Origin: Hawksworthiomyces lignivorus
Lineage: Eukaryota; Ascomycota; Sordariomycetes; Ophiostomatales; Ophiostomataceae
Assembly (NCBI GenBank): GCA_002917075.1
Contig: NTMA01000022.1
Location: 248,001 to 312,000, forward strand
Reading direction: 5' to 3'
DNA: 64,000 nt
The translations under genes and the position numbers were made by a program. Below are positions 47,801 through 58,395 of the stretch, piece after piece (the stretch's first letter is position 1; each line of letters opens with the position of its first letter). The notes beneath the pieces are model-generated. The model worked only from the letters and a program-made list of their open reading frames with translations. It was not told the origin of the DNA and ran no database searches.

Positions 47801-48264
47801 TTAGTTGAGACCCAGTCTGCGAATCCAAATAATGGAGTTCTTCACCAGCCAGGTGCAACACAACTCGTACGAAGAACATGTCAGTTGTCAGTGCTCGCAA
47901 CGCCCACTGTTCAAATGCTTAATGGCGTACCTTGTTTGCAATGGCGTACATATGCTCGTCCGTGCATGTTGTCTATCGTAATGAGCAGTCTTACCAGCCT
48001 GTACCCTCCGTGAATGGCCACAGGGGCCGGCGAGCTCGGATACACATGCACGCAGATAGAGGTCTGTAAAGGCTCTATACAAATGCCATGTAAACAGGGA
48101 AACAGGCCCCTTTCCTCTGCTTTCTGAGGACTTGTGTCGAGAATTGCATATCTGTTTTCTATTCTTTTTTTCCTTTTTCTTTTTCCAAGCTACTGCTACA
48201 CCATTTCTTGTTCTATACGCCTCCTTACCTCCATACACTCATACACCTGCAAACTGCTTGCAAT
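44829..48264. other. 3.4-kb gene-poor AT-rich spacer
   Basis: No gene supported on either strand. The only structured feature is the MITE at 47033-47521. A CT-rich leader at about 48160-48240 precedes the GMC oxidoreductase. Confidence 0.6.
47033..47521. mobile_element. Tc1/mariner-type MITE, 489 bp
   Basis: Terminal inverted repeats begin CAGT and share a perfect 19-bp core GTTGACAAAAGTCTTCGTA (47039-47057, with its complement at 47497-47515); the outer 6 bp have two mismatches. The element is flanked by TA on both sides (47031-47032 and 47522-47523), the target duplication of Tc1/mariner/pogo elements. The interior is very AT-rich and has no coding capacity, so it is non-autonomous and depends on a transposase elsewhere. 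Confidence 0.85.
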
Positions 48265-50344
48265 ATGACGACTGCTGTGGATACCGCAGTTACATTCGAC
48301 TACATTGTCGTAGGCGGTGGAACTGCTGGCTTGGTCGTTGCCTCGCGGCTCAGCGAAGATGCTGACGTTCGAGTGTTGGTCATCGAGGCCGGTCCAGACA
48401 AGAGTGACGACCCTTTGGTTGTGAGCCCTGGCCTGGTGGCAGGTGTGTACGGCAAGGATGAATACGACTGGAACTTTTCCTCAACACCTCAGGTAAGACC
48501 TCCTTTCCTATACTATTTATTTTGTTTTCTCGTTTTCTCTTCTCTCCTTTTTGGTCGATGTCGTGTGCCACTTCCATATACTCGCTCAAATCCTAGGGGG
48601 GGAGGGGAATGTGTGTATGTGATATAAAGCACGGATATGTCGTTAGTGTAGACCAATCACACGTTGCTGACGGCGGACATAGACCACCCTGCATAACCGC
48701 CTAATCAACCAGGCGCGCGGACGCATGATCGGCGGCAGCTCGGCGCTCAATTTCATGATGTACCTGTGGCCGTCGCGCAAGGACCTCGACGCCTGGGTGG
48801 CGCTGGGCAACGAGGGCTGGGGTTTCGACGCGCTGGCGCCGTACTTCCGCAAGAGCGTGACGCTGCACGAGCCGAGCGAAGCAGCGCGTGGGCTGGTGCC
48901 GACGCTGGCGGACTACGCGTTCGGCGACGACGCCCTGAAGGGCAGCGGCCCGCTGCAGGTGTCGTTCGGCGAGGGGTACACGTCGGCGGTTAACGGCGGG
49001 TGGATGGAGACGTTTGCGAAGCTGGGCCTGCGGAACGTGGGCGGCGACCCGCGGGCGGGAGCGGTGCTGGGAGCCTTCCAGAACCCGGCGACCATCGACC
49101 CGCGGACCAAGACGCGCAGCAGCGCCGCCACCGCGTACTACGGGGCCGAGGTGCGCGGGCGCCCGAACCTGGTGGTCTGGACGGAGGCGGTGGTGGAGAA
49201 GATCCTGTTCGAGAAAGAGGAGGCTGGTGGCGACGCCGTCGCTACCGGCGTCGCCGTGCAGCGCCAAGGGGGGGACGGCGCGTCGACTGTCGTCGTTGCC
49301 AAGGCCCGCATCGAGGTCGTGCTGGCCGCGGGCGCGTTGCAGACGCCGCAGCTGCTAGAGCTGTCGGGCGTCGGCGGGCGGGCGGTCCTGGAGCCGCTCG
49401 GTATCCCCGTCCTCGTCGATAACCCCAACGTGGGCGAGCATATGCAGGACCACCCCATCGTGTGCCAGAGTTTCGAGGTCAACGACGGCGTCCCCTCGGG
49501 CGACCTGCTGCGCGACCCGAAAGTCCTGGAGGCGCTCGTCGGCCTGTACACGGCGTCTGGTGACGGGCCGTTAGGCCAGAGCACGATCAGCGTCGCGTAC
49601 GCGCCGCTGGCGGACGGTAGCGGCCTCCTGGACGCGGCGGCGCGCACCGCCCTCCTCGACGCGCAGCTCAAGGACGGGCCGGCCCCGGCGGACCCGACGT
49701 CGGCCGCCTCCGCCAAAGAGGTAGGCCTAGTCCGGTCCATACTTGAGGAAGACGGCGGGGCAGCCGTCGAGTACCTGCTGTTCCCGTCGCAGATCACGTC
49801 ACAGCCGGCGCCGCAGTCGATGCTGGAGATCATCGCGCCGTCGCAGCCCGAGAACTACCTGACGGTCATGACGATCCTGAACCACCACCTCAGCCGCGGC
49901 CACGTGCACATCGCGTCGGCCGACGTCCGCGACCGGCCGGTGTGGAACCCCAGCTTCAACGCGCACCCGGCCGACCTGGAGCTCCTCGCGCGCAACGTGC
50001 AGTTCGTCGAGAAGATTGTCGGCACTAAGCCGTTCGGCGCCCTCTTCAAACCGGGCGGCAAGCGCATCCCCGACATCGTCGCCACCGACCTGGAGCAGGC
50101 CCGCGAGATCGTGCGCCAGCGCCAGATCTCCGTCTTCCACGTGTCCAGCAGCTGCGCCATGCTGCCCAAGGAGGACGGCGGCGTCGTCGATGCCCGCCTC
50201 CGGGTCTACGGCACCAAGAACCTGCGCATCGTCGACGCCAGCGTGTTCCCCCTGGAGCCGCTCGGCAACATCCAGTCCACCGTCTATGCTGTGGCCGAGA
50301 AGGCGGCTGATTTGGTCAAAGAGGACCGTTTGGCCAAGAACTAG
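48265..50344 (+). CDS. GMC-family FAD oxidoreductase
   Basis: Two exons, 48265-48492 and 48683-50344, with a 190-bp intron; 629 residues. The acceptor at 48682 is chosen because it restores the HNR...GRMIGGSSALNF segment of the family. N-terminal FAD-binding DYIVVGGGTAGLVVASRL at 12-29 and VIEAG follow the ADP-binding fold. Near the C-terminus, HVSSSCAM with His562 and GNIQSTVYAVAEKAADL with Asn605 form the catalytic His-Asn pair. Related enzymes include alcohol, aryl-alcohol and glucose oxidases and choline dehydrogenases; the substrate here is unknown. No secretion signal is evident, so an intracellular enzyme is likely. Exon 2 is very GC-rich, in sharp contrast with the AT-rich transposon relic just downstream. 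Confidence 0.92.
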
Positions 50345-50458
50345 AACCGCAGAAAAGGCTCAGAGACTAGGGCCTCAAATGAAATATTCAATATTATACA
50401 AGCAAGGACGAGATTCTGGGCAACATAAATTTATTCTTTTCATACATTTAGATAGCTT
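50345..50458. other. Short spacer
   Basis: 114 bp joining the GC-rich GMC gene to the AT-rich piggyBac relic; composition changes abruptly here. Confidence 0.4.
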
Positions 50459-51400
50459 ATGACCCTTAAAGATGTAGTAGTTGTTTATTTATTGTCAAAA
50501 CTTCCTCCACCATCGCCAACTTATGGTTATTATGCTTTTATGGATAATCTTTTTATTACTGTCCCACTCCTTCAACTTTTACGAGATCGTGGTATTGTAA
50601 CAATTAGTACAACAAGACCTATAAGTGGCATTAGAAAACAATTTGTTGTTTTAAAGGAAGAGGATGATAATAAGGATTTCATTCTTTGGGGAACTACTTA
50701 CTTTCGACCAACAAAAAATCAGAAAGTAATACAATTTGTTTGGAAGAATAATGTTCTTGTTCTTTTTCTTTCGACATATTTCAATGGTTTAGAAGAAGAA
50801 GTATTACGTTTACGTCGTTGTCCTATAATAACTTCATCTTTTGGAAAAACTACTAAAGTACCGTTTTATGGTAAGTCTATTACAACACTTTTTATTCCTC
50901 CAATTATTGATGATTACAATCATTCTATAGGAGGTGTTGATATTGGCGATTAGTTAAAAACTTTATACAATTGGGATCGGCGTATAAGACGTAGTAACTG
51001 ACGAACAATAACTTTTCTCTTTTTTCTTGAAATATGTATCACCAACTTCTTTAAGTTATGACATAAACAACCAGACAATGAGAAGAAGACCCATCTTGAC
51101 TTCAGACGTCTTCTTTACTCTGATTTCTTCATGAAATACAACAAAATCGCCCTACTCAAAAAGTCTATGTCAGTAAGTGTTATTCCATCACTCCCTGTTT
51201 TAACAAACCATACTCGAATACGAAGATCTAAACGAGGATGGTGCGCCTTTTGTTCTAGCAGCCGTAAAAAGGCTATTCTATCAGTAAACCTTCCTCCAGG
51301 CTCCAAGCGAAAAACAAATATCTATTACGGCTGTAGGGAGTGCAATATCCCACTATGTGAAGGAGAGTGTTGGAGGCAGTGGCATCAGACTTGTATTTAG
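50459..51400 (+). pseudogene. piggyBac-like transposase relic, C-terminal half
   Basis: One reading frame runs for about 940 bp, interrupted by TAG at 50951, TGA at 50999 and TGA at 51059. The translated pieces keep piggyBac (DDE_Tnp_1_7) landmarks: FMDNLF, LLRDRGI, VLFLSTYFNG, a GGVD segment, and a terminal Cys-rich zinc ribbon (CAFC...YGCREC...CEGEC). The N-terminal half, with the first catalytic Asp residues, is absent. All three stops can arise by single G:C to A:T transitions from CAG or TGG. The copy is AT-rich and clearly dead. No inverted repeats of an intact element were found. Confidence 0.75.
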
Positions 51401-51580
51401 AAGTAGATTATTTTGAATTCTGAAATCTTATTGGCTGAAACCTCTGCCACGCTAAATGGTAACACTTTCGCAGTTAAAGGGATAGCCCAAAGTTGATGCC
51501 ATTATAACAATCCCCTTTTTTTATGACTTCATCGGCCTGCTTTTTACCTAGAGTTCATGTGTGTCGCCTGGGATTGGAAT
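51401..51580. other. Short spacer
   Basis: 180 bp between two pseudogenes; nothing recognised. Confidence 0.3.
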
Positions 51581-53979
51581 TTACCAGTCTCCTCCATCTT
51601 CAGCCGCCCATTCTCCAAACCTGTAACTCTCCATTTCTGAGAACGTAAACGCCTGCGCCGACGCGTGCTCGGTCTGCACGTCTTTCCATATCTGCGCCGC
51701 CTCAGCACGGCCTAGGGGTCACGGCGTCTTCATCACATCGTCGTGGATAATCATGCGCACAATCTCGGACGGCACGCCGTGTGCCGCCCAGGGAATGCGA
51801 CCCCAGCCCGCCGCACTCCACCAGTCGCGCTGCTGTGGGGGTACATTGCGCGTAGAGGCAACGCGGTAGTGCGGGTCCACAAGGTGTAGGCGCAGAAAGC
51901 GGCGGCGGCCCGGGCAGCGCGCGTCGAGCAGCGTGCAGGGCGCCACCTTGTGTTGGACAGCGCTTGGGAATGCAACCAAGCGCCCGTCTGGCGTCTGGAC
52001 AGTACCGAGCTCCTGGACGGCGTGGCCTGTGCCATAGCCGTAAACTTCGCGGCTGCCAAAGTTGGAGAGAGGCGTGACACCGTAGACACCAGCGAGCGGT
52101 ACAAGTACGGCTTGGTGTTCGCAGGGCTGAACCAGTGCAATGTCGGCTCGAGGTCGGCCTCGACGCGGAAGGACAGGGCGGCGGAGTCGGACGTCACGTT
52201 TGCGCTCGAAAAGTACACGACAGAAGTGGCCACGATGTGGTCGTTCAGCACGCCTGGCAACTGCAATCAGTGCCTCCACTGGAATCAACGTTAGTCTGTA
52301 ATGCAAAATCAAATAGATTGTGAGAGTTGATATGAGAAGATGGGCCATATGCTTGCTCTATTAACATACCTTGGGGGATCGCCTGGAAGAAGTTCAACGC
52401 TGCCAATCTCCACGACAACCTGTAGCCCCTGTCCCCGAAACTGCTTTTCTAGTGCAACTGCGTAGTACTGGTGCTCCTGTAGAGCGTATTCAGCGTTATT
52501 CCGCATCATGTCGCGGGGTGGCACGATGGCCTTGGCTACCCGGCCCGCCTTCCAGTCGTCGTAGGTGAAAGCGACACCGGGCTCCGGGTGGAGCCATTTC
52601 TTAATGCGGCCATGTTTCAGCAACACCGTCTTGCGCAGGCCAAGGCGTGTCTCCCAGTCTGGGCCAAGTCGTGCCTCGTACCGTCCCTGAGGCGGTGCTG
52701 TCGGGTCGTCTGGCTGCTCAAGGTAGGCGCGAACTTTTTCGCACGCGTCTTAGTATGCTGCACTGCCAGGCTCGAGAGTATCAAGCTCCGGACCCGCCCA
52801 CGACGGCAGCTCTGGCGCCCACTGCACACCAAAAGTTCGGATGCGGTGCGGGTCGCGGCCTTGAAAACGCATGCGGTGCGAGCTGCCCCGGTCTCTGTAC
52901 ATGACGACTTCGTTCCAAGGTTGCGTGGACGCCGCAATCACCTCTTCAATCAGAGGATACAAAGAAGACCCATACAGCCTTGGATGAAGATTGTTGATAT
53001 ACGAGGAAATACGAATCGGAACAGCCGGTGGGCTCCGTCCGACTTGAACGTGCCGGCCACCACGTCCACTATGCCCTCCATGTCCCCCACGCCCGCCACG
53101 TTCATCCCGCCGGTCTAGTGGCAAAGCATATTCAGGCAGTTCGGCAAATTTCTCGCCAGCCACTACGCCAAATGATACCTCGCATGGTAGCCACTGGAAT
53201 AATGGAGAGCAGCGATAGGCGCGGCGGTTCCGTAGTCGATCTAGCGTTCGAGACCTCGGTCCCCCGCGACGGACCCGGAGCTCATCACGCTTCCAAATTT
53301 CCGGCTTTGGCGATACAGAAACACCTTGACTCATTGCCTCAACCGCATCATAAAGTCCAACACTACCGCCATCAGCCAACACGGGTGTCTTTCCGTACAT
53401 GAGCGGTAGCCAGTTTGGGTCGACCAAGCCTGGCGAGCCTTCTCGGCCTGCCGCAAATTGGCGTGCTGCCAGCTGATCCACGCCGGTCGCGAGACGGCCA
53501 AGAACGTCTTGCGTCAGCACCGCGTCCGATTTACAGATGCGGGCGCCGCCGTTCAGAACAAAGACCAACCCCGTCGCTTCTGCATATCGTGCCTTGTCCC
53601 GCAGCTCGGCTAGACACCAGTCCCAGGCAGCGGGACTGATCAGCGAAGATGGCGGGCTGACCGCCTCTTCCTCCCACTGCGTGATAACCCTGGAGGGGTC
53701 GTCCTGAAGAAGATCACGGGCCCAGTTCGGTTTGTCTGTGATGACATTCATCAGCCGTAGCATGGCGATCTCGCGTGCTGTCATGCGATCCTGCGCCCAG
53801 TCGCCGAAACCGTGCGTAAAGCGCTGGTTTGCTGTCCGCTCGACAAGCACGTCATAGCCGCATCGTAAACCCGGCACTTGGAGCGGACCATCTCCCTTGT
53901 TGTTAAATACTAGATCGGCCTCACCGGATGCCAGATCAAAATCAAGCAACGAGTTTGCCCGCAGCCTTTGAGCTGACAT
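51581..53979 (-). pseudogene. Broken DUF4246-family gene
   Basis: On the minus strand the protein reads well from 53979 (LANSLLDFDLASGE-like start region, DAVLTQDVLGRL, YINNLHP, LYPLIEEVIAAS) but hits a TAA at 52750-52752. The same frame continues with family-like sequence to a GTATGT donor near 52363. After the intron the frame needs a 1-bp shift near 52280 to reach the VLNDHIVATSVVYF segment. Another frame change or odd intron near 52090 leads to FPSAVQHKVAP and VDPHYRV...NVPPQQRDWW, and a TGA follows at 51719. The natural stop is probably at 51581. DUF4246 (PF14033) proteins are thought to resemble 2OG-Fe(II) oxygenases; function unknown. GC content stays gene-like, so decay may be recent, or some breaks may be assembly errors. 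Confidence 0.75.
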
Positions 53980-54849
53980 ACCTCTTTGAGCTTAGACTGA
54001 ATTTACATCAAGACAAGAAAAACTCAAAAGCTGTTGTGATTGAGAGATGTTCGCTTCAGAAACGATACGCAGACAAAGCACGCACGGCACGCAGCCAGCT
54101 TTGGCAGGATTTTGACAGCTTCAGAGGAAGGAGGAAGAAGAAGAAGAAAATTGAAGTTGTCATTGTCGCAATGATTGGCCTAGTAGATCAATCATAACTA
54201 GTTGTTTATTTTTGTGCCGCTCCAAGATATGCAATATCTGTGCTTTTACCCGCGGAGGTGCCTCTGCTATATATTCGAATGAGTCATTCAAGACAAATAC
54301 TGCCTAGGGAATCAATCTATTTAGACGTGCGTCCTCAGTGGTAAACTGAAATCTTCAAAATTCTTCGACGCCAAAGCTTGTAAAATTAACACGACAAAAC
54401 TTCACCTTGCCTCATTGTGACACTATCCTCAAAGAACGCCTAGAGCTCTCTCCAGACATTCTCGAAAAAACACGATAACTGCGTGATGTCTTTGACTTGG
54501 ATGTATTGCAATTCGATGCAGATGTAATCATCTTTCTTTAAGATGGCATTCGTAGCTTAGTTATCTATAATGGCACTGGACGTTGTGCGGCTGTTTAGTT
54601 AGTCTTTTGCCCATTCCATCAGCATTTGTCAGCTGGATTTCGGCGTCCGCGTTCGTGGTCGGACGAAATAGATACTAACTTGAAAGAGCGAGTGCATACC
54701 TTTGCTAAGGTACGCCCCCAACTATAATTAACACTGCTGCCACAACAATATCTTCATGATAGTGCTTTATTGGGCAAGCGATCACTCTGCTTTTGCTCGA
54801 GAAACTTACACAAACTGAATCTTGTGGCCCTAGCCAACAACAAGTAGCC
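53980..54849. other. Divergent spacer before pirin gene
   Basis: About 870 bp. It would hold the DUF4246 and pirin promoters. A short basic frame at 53928-54197 has no support. Confidence 0.4.
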
Positions 54850-55764
54850 ATGCCTAAACTGAGAGCAATCGGCAAAATCTTTACCGCCTCTGAAGTCGCT
54901 GAGGGAGCTGGCGCCAGAGTTCGACGCTCTATTGGCGGCAAATACCAGCGCAATTTCACGCCGTTCCTTATGCTGGATCATATGAACGGAAGCAGCGGGG
55001 CAGGCTTCCCCGATCATCCCCACCGAGGACAAGAAACAGTGTCCTACATCCTGAAGGGGTCCGTCGAGCACGAAGACTTTGCCGGGAACAAGGGAATTCT
55101 CTATGCTGGCGATCTGCAATTCATGACGGCTGGAAGAGGCATTATGCATTCCGAGCAGCCGCTGCCTGATCCTGACGGAACGCCAGGAGCTGGTTTTCAG
55201 CTGTGGATCGATCTCCCAAAGCACCTCAAGATGTGCGAGCCCAGATACCGAGATCTACGAGCCAAAGACATTCCACGTGCGCATCTTGACAATGGTAAGG
55301 TTCTTGTCAAAGTTATCTCAGGCAAGTCCGGTGACGTGGATGGCGTCAAAGATTTAGCATACACGCCAGTGTGGTACCTAGATGTCGAAATACAGCCAGG
55401 AGGCGCACTCGCCCAGCCTCTTCCTTCGGATTGGAATGCGTTCTCTTACGTGTTTGAGGGCTCAGCCGACTTTGTGTCTCCAAACGGCGCCTTGACCAAT
55501 GTTAGACAGTACGGTACAGTTCTATACAAAATCGGAGGAGATGCCATATCTATCCAGGTCGCTGAGAGTGCGCACCAAAGCGCTCATCTCCTCATTATCG
55601 CCGGCCAGGTCTTAGATCAACCAATTGTCCAACATGGGCCTTTTGTAACAACCAGCAGGGAAGAAATCGGACAGGCCTTTGAAGACTTCTACGAAAGCAA
55701 AAACGGGTTTGAGAGGGCAAAGGGTTGGCAGAGTGAGAATATGAGACGAAGAATGAGTGTATAA
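54850..55764 (+). CDS. Pirin-family protein
   Basis: Single exon, 304 residues from the ATG at 54850; an upstream in-frame ATG at 54793 would add 19 residues that do not fit the family. The cupin metal site is clear: DHPHRGQETVSYILKG and HEDFAGNKG, then GDLQFMTAGRGIMHSE with the expected His/His/His/Glu pattern. Pirins are iron-binding nuclear or cytosolic proteins; some are quercetin dioxygenases, others transcription cofactors. The C-terminal cupin half is intact. No functional link to neighbours is seen. Confidence 0.92.
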   Translation: MPKLRAIGKIFTASEVAEGAGARVRRSIGGKYQRNFTPFLMLDHMNGSSGAGFPDHPHRGQETVSYILKGSVEHEDFAGNKGILYAGDLQFMTAGRGIMHSEQPLPDPDGTPGAGFQLWIDLPKHLKMCEPRYRDLRAKDIPRAHLDNGKVLVKVISGKSGDVDGVKDLAYTPVWYLDVEIQPGGALAQPLPSDWNAFSYVFEGSADFVSPNGALTNVRQYGTVLYKIGGDAISIQVAESAHQSAHLLIIAGQVLDQPIVQHGPFVTTSREEIGQAFEDFYESKNGFERAKGWQSENMRRRMSV

Positions 55765-56845
55765 AAAGCAATAACTACCCGAGACTCTGAATTTGTACCT
55801 CCTTGCGATAGAAATTAGTTCAAAAATACGGCACGAGATATCCACTTCGTCACGGAGACAATATGGGCCATTTGTTTTTTCGAGTTGAGAACTGTGTGTA
55901 TTACACTCATTTACTGTATATATCGCACTGTGACTACCCCTTACTAAAAGGTTTAGCCACAGACTACCGTAGACACAGCTATCTCTCCTTTTTTTCAATT
56001 AACAATCTGCTCACCTGAACTCAATTCTAAAACAAGGTGCGTCGCGCGGATCTAATTACTAGTGCTAAAAATTAGGCTGTTCGGCCGACCAATCGGACGA
56101 CCAGAGAGAAATGTCGCCAAGTAAGAAAGTTGTCATCATTCAGGGTCCGTTTGTACACCCTCGAATCAAACGCAACTCCTTTTTTTTTTTTTGCAAGTCG
56201 GAACGAGGGGCGTCGCCTGGCCTCAGCTACCGAGGCTTAGAAGCAGTCGACTCCTTAATTGACATCCTTATAGTCACACATCATCTCGATAGTCCCTATT
56301 AGTCACATACAACGTAACCGGCATCCTCGTGCCACTGTGGCCTTGTGTAGAGAGAGGGTATGAAGCATATTATTAACAGGTCGAAGAAACACATAAGATA
56401 CAAGACTGAATCTTGGTTAGGCCCTAGTCAAGGGTCAGCTGTCTAAGGCTTTCAAAAGAAGTCAGTTCAGTACTCATAACAAAGAAATAGTTTTAGTAAC
56501 TTTTGAATTTAAGCTTTCTATGTAAAACACTAATGACGTCTGTCGACGAAAGCAACCAAATGTTAATACAAATCTCTATAAGACTTTTTATTATGCTTGG
56601 CATGTATACTGTTACACCTGTTTAATTTCCAATTTACCAGCGATTGAGCCACTACACAAGACCGAACTCGACCTAGTGCGGCGAGACATGATGTGACGCT
56701 GATCTCAGTATGACTGTAAGGTGGAATTCGTGGTTTTATTTCGATTTCCCGAATCTGCGTAGTGAGGTTTTGCTTCATTCCGATGCATTGAAGTTCATAT
56801 CTTCGGAATCTGACTTTGTATTCGACCAATCCTTAACCAAGACAC
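55765..56845. other. Convergent spacer
   Basis: About 1.1 kb of AT-rich sequence between the pirin and MFS genes. No gene supported. A T-run lies near 56179. Confidence 0.5.
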
Positions 56846-58395
56846 CTAGTCGGAGTACCTGACAGCGAAGAGATAGGCAACGAGCAAGAGGGCGCCGCAT
56901 ACAGTGAAGACATTGTTCCGATGCGCGTCGCCTATCAGAACGGCATGTCAGCGTTGCATTTCTTGTCGGATAAACTTGAAGAGGCTAGAACATACCTTCT
57001 TCATCCAAGCTATGAGCAATCACCACAAATATGTTCAAGGGAAATCTAAGGATGCTGTATACTCTACCACGGATGCCGTCATCGATAAGCTCGCTCTTCA
57101 AGCAGGCCATGGCGGGGAAGTACGCTCCGATGCAGCCTTCGAGCACGCAGAAGGTCCAGAAAAGCAGCCTCTGGTCTGTCAGTATCACAGAGAGCCCAAG
57201 GCAGCAGCTCACAAGTAAAGTGACGATCTTTAGCATATCCGCTGAACCCTGAGTGCCCTGAAACATTTGGAGACGACCAAATAAAGATGAGCCTGTAACC
57301 ATCGTGCACATAAAGCAAGAAAAGATCAAACCAAACGGTAGTTCACCTTTCATACTAGGAGCAGTCTTGGCGCTCTTTAGTGCAGCAGACCAGAAGAAAA
57401 TGAAGAGGTACATGCTGCCTTCAAAGACGCATGAAGTGATGCTGAGGGACAGCACTTTCTTGTTTTTCAGAATGGCACGCACTCCGGCTTTTATGTCTCC
57501 AACGGATGTCTCTTTCGAGGATTGCGACCCGTAGTTCTCTCTCTATAGAGAGCGTCAGTATCATTAATAAAACAGAATGCCGTCTTATTCTACTTGGCTT
57601 ACCCATCTAGTTGAAATAAGAAGCCCGGCACCGGCGCAACACACGATTGATGCAAGGAACGGCCAAGTTCGGGTGCCGGAGTGGGTGACCAGCACATCAC
57701 CCACGACACCAGAGGCAATTGCGACAATCGAGCTGAGCGTGGTACTGAAGCTAAATACAGAGCCCAGATCCAGTTCTGACGTCTGAATGCACCGCTCATG
57801 GTAGTCTGAGATCATCCAGGCCTCGAAGACGCTGAAGAGCAGGGTGGTGCTAATACCGCCACAGAAGCGACCGACGAAGAGCACCCACAGATCGTTGCTG
57901 AGCATAGTGAGGCACGTCACGATGTATAACGCGCAGTACAAAAGGCATGCACGCTTTCGGCCGAACCTATCCGCATATCCACCCGCGAGTGATGCGCTGA
58001 TTCCGCCCGATACAAAACCGGTCGCGTAGAGCGCCGCAACCATCTTCTCCGGGATCTGCTTCTCATACTTGTAGATGGCATAGATGTGCGGACCCTAGCA
58101 AGACCATTGAGCGATCGCATTAGTGTTTGTAGCAGCTTGCAGGTGTCGTCAGAATGGGGTGATCTCGACTTACCTGGAGCCAGTCTGCGGCGACAGCGAG
58201 AGCATATGGCAAGAAGAAATTAACTTGAAAGTTCCGGACATCTTCGTTTCCGTGGCTTTCCCGCTTGCTTCTATCCTCCTGTGCCGGGTCGGGTAGGGCG
58301 GGTGCCTTGCGCTGCTTTGCTGCCCGATACTGCGACCAGAGAAGATATGCGTTGGTGACAACGAGCACTCCCAAGTTCACTTGATAGAACTCCAT
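56846..58395 (-). CDS. MFSD5-type (molybdate-anion transporter-like) MFS protein
   Basis: Four exons on the minus strand: 58395-58174, 58094-57603, 57542-56996 and 56931-56846; 448 residues with consistent phases. About twelve helices. Markers include NFFLPYALAVAADWLQGPHIYAIY, GYADRFGRKRACLLYC (MFS motif A), FVGRFCGGISTTLLFSVFEAWM, and LIDDGIRGRVYSILRFPLNIFVV. These fit the MFS_5/MFSD5 group, whose algal member MOT2 transports molybdate. Substrate here is inferred at family level only. A CGGAGTA word overlaps the 3' end. Confidence 0.88.

Noticed and set aside
48701..49267. 188-codon frame opposite the GMC oxidoreductase
   Set aside because: Arg/His/Ala-rich antisense artefact of a GC-rich exon.
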